Below are positions 22,379-32,200 of a stretch of DNA of 64,000 nucleotides, one piece after another; position 1 is the stretch's first letter, and each line of letters starts with the position of its first letter. The DNA is from Triplophysa rosa. Lineage: Eukaryota > Chordata > Actinopteri > Cypriniformes > Nemacheilidae. Under the pieces are notes generated by a model that ran no database searches, had not been told where the DNA came from, and saw only the letters and a program-made list of their open reading frames with translations. The translations under genes were made by a program, and so were the position numbers. Location of the stretch: NCBI RefSeq assembly GCF_024868665.1, contig NC_079891.1, positions 31,186,598-31,250,597 of the forward strand. The letters are read 5' to 3'.

Positions 22379-22887
22379 ATACTGTCAGAAAAAAGTACAA
22401 AATGTACCATCGCTGGGGTGGTAACTTCTGAAGTGATGAAAACTCTGTCATCATTTACTCGCCCTCTTGTTATTTCAAACTTGTATGACTATCTTTCTTC
22501 CGCACAACCCAAAAGAACATATTTCAAAGAATGTTGTTAACCGGCACCCATTCACGTTTTGTGCCCATACAATAGAAGTGAATGGGTGCTGGCGCTGTTT
22601 GGTTAACAACTTTTTTCAAAATATCTTTTTTTGTGTTCTGCGGAAGAAAGACATTTTTGGGTGAACTTCAAGGGTTCCTTTTCGTACCTTTACAGGTTTA
22701 CAAAACATCAAATGTTGCACCTTTCTGGGTACATAATTGTACCCTAAGGACCTATTGTAGTTACATTTTAGGTGTACAAAACATTTAAAAAGGTACACAA
22801 TTGGTCCTTAGGGTACAATACCCGAAAAAGAAAGCCTTAAGGGTACCACGCAGGGACTGTAAAATGATTTTTTTTACGGACAGTGTA
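22379..22887. mobile_element. GTACC-rich MITE with a family A MITE nested inside (about 22428-22671)
   Basis: The outer element starts TACTGTCAGAAAAAAGTAC and ends near TTTTTACGGACAGTGTA, weak inverted termini, with internal GGTAC/GTACC motifs (TACCCTAAGGACC, GGTCCTTAGGGTACAA). The inner piece has CTCTGTCATCATTTACTCGC and ends ATTTTTGGGTGAACTTC. Frames here are repeat translations. Confidence 0.6.
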
Positions 22888-24185
22888 AACAGAACCTTTT
22901 TTCCACCTAAAACCATGTCTGCCATTATGAGATATACAGAAAACAAACACCAACACAGTGTAACATCAAACCTACTTTCCTCCAAACAAGCCACAGCAGC
23001 CCAGGGGCTAAACTTTACCCAGACATTTCATGAGCAACAACAGATTCACAGGGGAATCACTGGGTGGCTAATACACACGACTGCATGAAACTGATTCAGA
23101 TGGGAGTAAAACCAGAATGATGGAGAACAGCCGAAGGAAGCGGTGCCGGTATCCAGGGAGTCTGTGTTTAAACCCACAGGTATATTGTGATTTATATGGT
23201 ATCAGTGGTCTGGCTAATAAGGGGCATTAACTATTCATTCACTGCGCTAAAAAGCCCTAATGGAGCATTTTTTTCCAAGAGCAAATAATTTCTAGGATAA
23301 ATATCGAGTATTTATTTTAAACATTCATTTGCTTGTTACTACACATTTGCATCTAATGCTATACCCTTGTTGACCCTTCCCAATATTGATTTGGGCAATT
23401 AGGACTCATCGATTAGAACGGTGATTTATTTAATGTTGATCGTCCCTGCAGGAACTGTCTATTTAAATACAAAATGAGTTCTAGTGGATTCATTTAGAAA
23501 TCCCATTTTCAAAGAGGCGACTCATTAAATAATGAGACTTTAGTAGGGGAGATTAGACACGTTTTTTAAGTTTTATTTTCTGGAAAAGCAAGCATGCAAG
23601 GATAAAAAAAAGATATATCGAATTTGATGCTTGAACAACTCGGTCACAGTTTTATGTGCAACATTTGCTATGAAAAGGTCAGGGTGTCACAGTTTGAGGA
23701 TTGTGGAAGAACTTTAAAAAAAGCATTTTGTAAAAACAAGCTTTGGTAACGTCTAACTTGAACGTGACAATTGTCACGTTACATCCAACACAGGCCGTCT
23801 ACACACAGGCAGAATATAAATCTGTACATCACGATTTGATTTCCCCAAGACTATTTGGTGGTCTGTAAAAATATTTTTGAATAGAGACCTCGACAGAAAG
23901 GATAAGCAAGCAATCTAGTTTTTAAATCGCAAACAACAGCAAAACGTTTTGGGGGGGGGACGAGTTCTGAGCTTTGCAGAAGAAAGGAATGAAAGTTCTG
24001 TCATTGAATGTGAAAATGCAATCAGACATCAATGTTAAAATGGCAGGACGTACAAAACAAGCTGCTGTCTGGAACAGACAGCAGATCCAGGAGGGAGAAA
24101 ATATGACAACAACAGAATTGCAGAAGGTAACAAAACAGAGATTTCACCAAAAGGGTTTGAGAGTTTTCAAACGCCAAATTATTTA
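22888..24185. other. No gene recognised
   Basis: Non-coding sequence up to the Tc1 left end. The 91-aa frame at 23974 runs into the Tc1 terminus. Confidence 0.4.
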
Positions 24186-25267
24186 CAGATGTGCTCAAAT
24201 TTGTTGGTACCCCTCCACAAAAAAACGAAGAATGCACAATTTTCTCTGAAATAACTTGAAACTGATAAAAGTAATTGGCATCCATCATTGTTTATTCCAT
24301 ATTTAATAGAAATCAGACTTTGCTTTTGATTTTTTATTCACAATATTGTAAATAATAAAACAAATGAAAATGTCATGGACAAAAAATGATGGGACCCCTT
24401 ACCTAATATTTTGTTGCACAACCTTTAGAGGAAATCACTGCAAGCAAACGTTTTCTTTAGCTTTCAATGAGACTTCTGCACCTGTTAACAGGTAGTTTGG
24501 CTCACTCTTCCTGAGCAAACTGCTCCAGCGGTCTCAGGTTTGATGGGTGCCTTCTCCAGACTGCAAGTTTCAGCTCTTTCCATAGATGTTTGATAGGCTT
24601 CAGATCAGGACTCATAGAAGGCCACTTCAGAATAGTGTATGTAATGTGTGTTTTGGGTCATTATCCTGTTGGAGGACCCATGACCTGCGACTGAGACGGA
24701 GCTTTCTGACACTGGGCAGTACGTTTCGCTCCAGAATGCCTTGATAGTCTTGAGATGTTGCAACTGTTCTCACAGGAACATCGAGCTGCTTGGAGATGGT
24801 CTTGTAGCCTTTACCTTTACCATGCTTGTCTATTATTTTATTTCTGAGCTCCTCAGACAACTCTATCCTTTGCTTCCTCTGGTCCATGTTCAGTGTGGTG
24901 CACACAATGATACCAAACAGCACAGTGACTACTTTCCTCCGTTTAAATAGGCTGAATGACTGATTGCAAGACTGGAGACATGTGTGATACTACTTAAAGA
25001 AACTAATTAGTTTGAAATATCATTATAATCCAATTATGTATTATCTTTTCTAAGGGGTACCAACAAACGCATCCAGGCCATTTTAGAATATCTTTTTAGA
25101 ATAAGCAATAATTCATCTCTTTCCACAGCTTCTTTGCTTTATTCTATGACATACCAAAGGCATGCAAGTATACATGATACAATAGCTTTTAATTTCATCA
25201 CTCTTCAGGAGGAATGAAGCATTATTTCAATGAGCTGTAAGGGTACCAACAAATTTGAGCACGTCTG
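24186..25267 (-). mobile_element. Tc1/mariner element, internally deleted
   Basis: Inverted ends ACAGATGTGCTCAAATTTG and the complement of AAATTTGAGCACGTCTGT, each next to TA. The minus-strand transposase keeps the N-terminal helix-turn-helix (KGKGYKTISKQLDVPVRTV), then jumps to the catalytic core end (WVLQQDNDPKHT) and, in another frame, SPDLKPIKHLWKELK. The first catalytic Asp region is deleted. The third acidic residue is Lys: an AAA codon at 24591-24589 stands where the family has Glu (PIE.LW). Confidence 0.88.
24530..24923 (-). pseudogene. Tc1 transposase remnant
   Basis: Open part 24627-24923 starts upstream of MDQRKQRIELSEELRNKII. The fold is broken by deletion after VRTVAT, a TGA and frame change after HTLF, and loss of the catalytic Glu. 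It cannot encode an active enzyme. Confidence 0.85.
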
Positions 25268-25562
25268 TATACACCATTGACTGAAAAGCTCTTGAATGCT
25301 TAATTTTGAGATCCAAGATATGTCTAATGTGATGAGCTTAACTACATTAGCAATGGTCACAAAACCACTGTGCATTTTTTATAAGATGCTTTGTTGAGAA
25401 AGCCTCCTCCAAAAACATCCACATGCAAATTATAATGACACGAATTGTTAGCACAACAAAACAAAAATGTACGCTGGCAAATATTTTCATCCACAAAGCG
25501 ACCATTCAGTTTTAATGAGAGCTGGTGATCTGACGCAACAAGAGAAAGTGTAGAGCTCGAAT

Positions 25563-25690
25563 GCACTGACAGTCGCTTAAAATAAAAGCATCTGTCAAAT
25601 GTATGAATGTAAATAATCATTTCAAATGCTTGCGAGTCGTTCTGCGAAAAAGCGTCTGCCAAGAACATAATTAAACATGTAAATGAATGC
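25563..25690 (+). mobile_element. Two SINE tail fragments
   Basis: GTCGCTTAAAATAAAAGCAT with CTGTCAAATG, and a second GCGAAAAAGCGTCTGCCAAG, both versions of the SINE tail. Near the suds3 3' end, downstream of the candidate polyadenylation signal. Confidence 0.5.
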
Positions 25691-25813
25691 CAGTTCTTGT
25701 ACTTACACAAGTATATAGGCCTTTAAAAACAAGGTCAACCAACAGCACTCTTAATGGGACGAAACAAAGCGATGCTGCAGAATTAAATGTTGTTTTGCAC
25801 TGCGTGAGCCAAA

Positions 25814-25819
25814 TTTATT
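25814..25819 (-). terminator. suds3: Candidate polyadenylation signal of suds3
   Basis: AATAAA on the minus strand about 460 nt after the suds3 stop codon, the nearest I saw. The interval 25820-26280 would then be the 3' UTR. There is no transcript evidence, and an AT-rich region yields such hexamers by chance. Confidence 0.3.
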
Positions 25820-26280
25820 TAACATTTGACTGGATACAAAATTAAAAGTTGCAAAGTAATTCAAAATCCCACATTTACAGTCCGCACGGAGAGAACAGGT
25901 TATTGTGTGACATCTCGAAACAAAACAACAATTGCAAATGCTTTGCTAATAATATAACGGTGGATTCACTTGGCGTTCTCTCTATTGTCATCCACTGTCT
26001 GTCTTTTGGGGCTGTTTGAAATTAAACAGACTTGAAGTCAAGCGTTGCTTGAGAGAGATTATGAAGGAGACCTGCAATACATGTACAATGTAAAATTCAT
26101 TGAGAAAGAACAACATTTCATGATACACTTTGGTAAGGTCCATACTGTACAAAAATTTGATGGAGAGCAGATCATGCTTCAGTATGCAACAGATGACTCT
26201 GAAAAACAGGAAGAGCCCCGAAACGTTCGTAAAAATGTACAGACAGAAAAAGAGGAAGGAAGAAAAAGCGGCCGTGAGGT

Positions 26281-29200
26281 CTATGCCGCCGATCGGCGTC
26301 TAATGACGAAGGCCCCTCGCTGCAGCTGCCCTAAATAAATCCTCATCTTCGTGCTGTCGCTCGTCTTCCTCACCCAGATCTGCAAAAGAATTGAGATCCA
26401 AAACAAAGTGCTTAAGAATTTATCCTCCACCAGCCTCTTACAGCCTCCAAATGAATCCCAAACCGTGATTTGTTCTCTAAAGCTTCTGGCTCAGCGAGTA
26501 AGCGACCAAATCTATGCGGCGTTCTATTGACGCTGGCGTTAAAAGGATGCAAATGAGACAAAAGTCATTGGACGGATATCCTTGTACAGTCTGATACAGA
26601 AGCAGATTACAATAAATGAGAGCAACCAAATTAGAACGTTCCTCTGCTGGCTGACTAAAGTGCTCGGTCTGATCTCAATAACCAAGTGTTTATTGCCCCT
26701 CTGAGCAGGCCATTAGTTTGAAGAGCGCAGTCATTTGTTTACTACCAATCAGTGAAGAGAATCAGACACAAACCTCATTGGTCCCCACTGAGCTGATGAC
26801 ACAGCTAATCTTGTTGTTCTCCTTGGACTCCAGATAGATTGCTTGACTTTTATGGTACCTGGCACGATAAAAGCATTAGTCAGTGAAGGTTCTTTGATAA
26901 ACATTACATGAATGGAGGGTTTAAAGCCCGCCTTTAAGCCTAGAGTAAAGAATACGATGGTTGTTTACACTACCGGTTAAAAGTTTTGGGACACTTGAGT
27001 GAAATGTTTCTTGTTATTAAAAAAAGAATCCTCAAAGTATGCTTAAATGTCTGAAATGAGTTTAGTAGACAAAAATTTAATTGTGCAAAAACTAAAATTT
27101 ATTTAATAAAAACTGTTTTTGAAATGGATGACTTTGACTGAATAATTAAGAAAGATCAGCCAATAAGAGCACAGAATAGATGGGAACTCCTTTAATATTG
27201 TTTAAAAAGCATCTCAGGGCGAGACCTCAAGAAGCTGCTTGATAAAATCATAAGAAAACATTTCTGCAAATTCTAGTCAAAAGGTGACTACACTGAAGAT
27301 GATAAAATATAACACGTTTTAATTTATTTTTTACAACATAATTACCATAGTTCCTTTTGTTTTATTTCATAATTTTGATGAGTTTATTATTATTGTAAAA
27401 TAATAGAGCCAGTTGCGCTCGCGCCGTGGCGGATTCGCTATTTAAGAATAGAATAGTTTATAAACTAGAATAAATTACATGTGCAGTAACTTTGTTTATG
27501 TTGTTAAGATGAAACCGTCTATAGATCTTATGAATAATTTAATATACACGCTTGATAAATAGCACTACGAATTTAACAATCAGGTTACAAATCTATCTAT
27601 ATACATGGGTCAAAGACGTTAAGATGTCCCCATCAAAATAAATTTTCAAAAGTGATTTTGTGTTGATAAAAAGCACATTAAATGTAAGTAAAATGTCTAC
27701 TTTATGGTTTCAACTAAATTTTTGGAGAATAAAATTTGGTTGAAATAATGTTACACTGTCATTCAGTGTAACACAATATTTATGTACAAATTCAAACAAT
27801 ATGGTTATTCTGACTTGAACATATTAATATGTATAAAAGAATAAGGGAGCATGTTACTTTTTATTACACGCATATTACACGAATAAAAAAAATCTTACTG
27901 ACAAATGGGTGGTGGCAAATTTTAAAAAATGTAAAATTACAACTACTTGAAACTAATTAGTCTTTTAATATGTCGTAAATTGATTTTTGTTGCAAATATG
28001 CCTGACAAGATTGTTACACTAAATGACATTTTACTGGGCATCTTCTGTAAATCAGGGGAAAATGTATGATATTTTTTGCTCAGAAAAACAAAAATGTAAT
28101 TAAATAAAACAGAAAACGTTTTCTTTTCTTTTTTTTGAACAACAACAATTTAAAACGGTTTTATACTTATTGTTTTAATGCTTAAACCCTTTTTCTTTTT
28201 TGACCTACATATATGCATATTTTCTATATGTCTCATACATTTCAATTTGTTATTTTGTCTCTATTGCTTGAACTAATATGTATTTACTATATAGCTGCTT
28301 TGCGACAATGCAAAATTGTGAAAAGCGCTACAGAAATAAATCTGAATTGAAAAAACATCCCTCAACCTCTGCGCTCATTAACATAAGAGAATAACATTGC
28401 ATTTAATATACAGTACATGTAACATGTAGACATGCAGTGCCTGCGGTATCATCGTGCACTGCAGATATTGTGGCTGGACTGCAGCGCTGACAGCAACTGC
28501 GGCTCACTGTCTAAAGGCCACGGCTGGATGAATGCATGCTGACACGCTCATGGAAATCCACAGGCATTTCCGATGTTTAATGTCACTAACACATAAAACA
28601 AAGTAGTCTCCAGACCTAAACTGAATTAAAAAAGCAATAAGGTTCTGGAGGCTGTGCTATATTGTGAATATAGTCACGGCTGAAGGGCTTGCTAGATGCC
28701 ACATGAATTGTATATTAAATTGTTACTTTTAAATTAGAATAATTAAACGCCATGCTTCAGTTAGAAGATATAGACCCTGACATGTAAAGTGTAACAGACC
28801 GTTGCTATGCAACATACAGCTATGGGTACTGTACAGTGATATTTTACATTAACGTATTTTGCAGACACTAATCCAAAGTGCATTTGAGCTATACATTTTA
28901 TATGCTGACCTTTGCACCGCTAACGCAATACTCTACCAAGTGTACTAAAGGAAGACACAGTGAAGAGGTCACAGTATCTCGGTGAAGAGGTCGCAGCTTT
29001 GATTTATTGTGGTTAAAGTACTGTTATCGACCAATCAGCACCCACGACTGAAACGATCTGTTGTATAAAGACTTATATAGTCTGTATTAAGTGTTGAGCA
29101 ACTAAAGGTCAGATGTTCTTGCTTACAGATGTTCTTACATTCTCTCAGCATCCTTGGACAATATGCATTAACATGCTCCCTAAACACTTCCCGTCTAGCC

Positions 29201-32200
29201 ATTTCTCTGGTGTGTTCTAAGTGAATAAATGGAAATGAACCAGCCTCTTTATAAAATCAAAGAGTCTTCATAATTAGCACAATTGAATCCCTGCAGTGAT
29301 GCTGAATGTCTGGTCATATCTTATTCATGTCCATGCGATGTGACATTGTCCTTTAGTAAACTGTGATGTGATGTGATGTAATACAATCGCAAAGTAGGAG
29401 CTTTGGTTCCATCTTGTGGTCAGTAGAAAAACGACAGAGTAGGGCTGTATCGATTACCGGTTTAACGGTTTACTGTGATAATAACAGTTAGTATTACCGC
29501 GTCATATTTTAATTACCCTTAAACCGTACCAGTGTTACGTCTTGAAAAACCCTGTCCAGCATCAAACAAAGTTATCAAGACTATAACGTAGATGCAACAT
29601 GAAACGTGGGTTTGTTCGTTAATGTCAGGAGAGTAAATAAGGAGTCTGATTACTCCTTTTAAAAGTAATCGAGTCACTGGTCTGATTACTTTATTTCAAA
29701 AGTAATTAGTTACACTACTTTCTTTATACAGGCTTTATACATTTTTCATTTAATGATGTGATATGATGAGTTTGAAACTCCGTTCAGCTTGTCTCTTCTG
29801 TCCAAGAGTGCTGTTATGAGCGCAGCAGATGTCATGCCGCTTTCTCTTGGGACATAAAGTACACCCTATTTCTCACAACACACACAGACCGATTATGATT
29901 TGCTGAATTGTGTTGTGTTTATATGAAAATCTGATTTACTCACTTAATGTTGTCTAATCTGAACTAGGAAACTTTTACCTCATGCCACCAACGTGCCATG
30001 AATAATATTGATGTTATTTATTTGATGTAAATCAAACAAAAGTACATTTACAGGTAAACTCAATATTAAATTTGGTTTACATCAGTACTTTTTTGACATT
30101 TCCAGAACACGTTAATATAACCGCGATCATATTGACAACCGTGATAGTGCTGTTCACGATAACCGTAATCTGAAATTTTCACACCGTTACATCTCTACTA
30201 CAGAGTCTGTTGAAGGATCCTGCAGAAACAGGTCAAATTTTCAACTCCCATATTTTTGATGTCTTACTTTTTAGATGGGAGCTAACCAATACAGGGCTCA
30301 AGTCAAACTGTAAGAATGGTCCACTAAGCCCCACAGATGTGAGTGACACGGACGATTCAATTACATACATATACAATGCAAACATCTCATTAAGCAAACG
30401 TGCCACAGCGTGCCCATCTTCAACTTTAACCTAGTCACATTTCCGTACAGAACTCTATGCATTTATCTATATTAATGTTCCTTACATTTAAGGAATAGGT
30501 CACCTTTAAAAGGAAAATTCTGACATTATTTATACGCCCTCTTGTCATTTCAAACCTGCATGACTTTCTTCTGCAGAACACAAGATATTTTGAAAAATGT
30601 CGGTAACAGAAAACCGTCGGTCCCCATTGACTTGGTTTTGTGTTTATACAATAGAAGTCACTGGTTACCAACGGTTTTTGGTTACCGACATTTTTCAAAG
30701 TTTCTTCTTTTCTTTTGCAGAAGAAAGAAAATCACACCAGTTTAAAATGACTACAGTGTGAGTAAATGATGACAGAATTTTCATTTGGAAACGTCCTTTA
30801 AGCAACCAAAATGAATACATTAGGTACAAAATCACACTGAGTCTTCATTGTTAGTTTATGTTAATTGACGTTGTAAACTAATGTTAACAAAAGAAACCTT
30901 ATTTTAAAGTGTTACCAAAAACGCATGCTGTAAATGCTGTCAGTTTCTCAGTTCATTTGCCTTTGGCAGGTGTGGCAAAAACAGACAAAGGAAATCTCTC
31001 TCTAAAGCCTGTGGGATCTCACATGTTTTCTCTCGGTTTCTCATTCAAACACATACATTTAAATGTATTGTTCCCAGCCTGTCTTACACAAAGAAGATTC
31101 TGTCCCAGTCAAACGAGGAACCAGACCAAAAATAACATCTGAATATATATTTCTTAGAATCTTACCATCTCTTATCATAGTAGAGTTTGCCATCCTCTAT
31201 CCGTGCCTCATACCGCTGGGATGGAGTGTCTACTGGAGTGGACGGAAGGTGCTCGGGAGAGGACGGAGATGCTGGAAATATCAGACATTCATTTCAATTA
31301 AAATCCTCACAAGCTTTTGTTACTAGAATAATCCGATAGGGAAATTTTGGGGAAAATATATGGAGAATCACCTCTAACAGACAAAACGTCCATACCTGGT
31401 CTTTTCGGGGACTTAAGCTAAAAATGACATGAAGCGAAAGAAACGTTACACATAAATGATATAAAGAATGACATGGACAAACAACCTGATTTCTCATCAA
31501 CTAGTGAAACAATAATGACACAACAGCTCAGTTCATTTAATATATGCACTTTCTCATACATCACTATGAGTAAACGTAATAATTGTTTCAGGGGAACCTT
31601 CTCTTCATTACCTAATGGAACATTTTTAAGTTCCTTTCTTCAGAGCCGTAAAGGGAATCAGGTAAATTTGAATAATTCCATATTCAAAAATAAACCATAG
31701 CCTACACATAAATATGCAACTTTCAAAATGAAGATTTAGCTTTTGATGAATTTTGAGATTCTAAAAAGTAATCTCTGATGTAGTCAAATTTCTTCCCAGA
31801 CACAGCATCATCTGGACCACTCAACAGACCTCACCATTTTGGTGAGACGTAACCTTACCTTATTTAACGTTCTTAGATCCTCCATGATCTGTTCATCACT
31901 GAGTAAATAGTTTAACTGCGGTGAGGAAGGTTAAGGAAATCTGAAAATGACACATTGCAGCCATATTTACAACACAATCAAACCCTCTCCCCAAACCACT
32001 TCATTTATAAAAACCGAGCTCACTGTCAAAATGAAAAATGCACAGTCTGCTGTTTTCTAAAAACGGTCAAGTGAACTAAAACGACACCTGATGGTGCAAG
32101 TAAACTATAAGTGTTCAAAATATGGATATCAGGAACAGGTTTTCTCCGCTTGTCTGGAATAGGAACCGGGTCATTGGGTCGCCTTCTGAGCTTCCGGGTC

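Noticed and set aside
26045..26338. 97-aa plus-strand frame
   Set aside because: It lies antisense to the last suds3 exon and 3' UTR, has no recognised domain and no splice context.
28425..28480. GCAGTGC…GCACTGC hairpin as a microRNA
   Set aside because: The stem is only about 8 bp, too short for a microRNA precursor.
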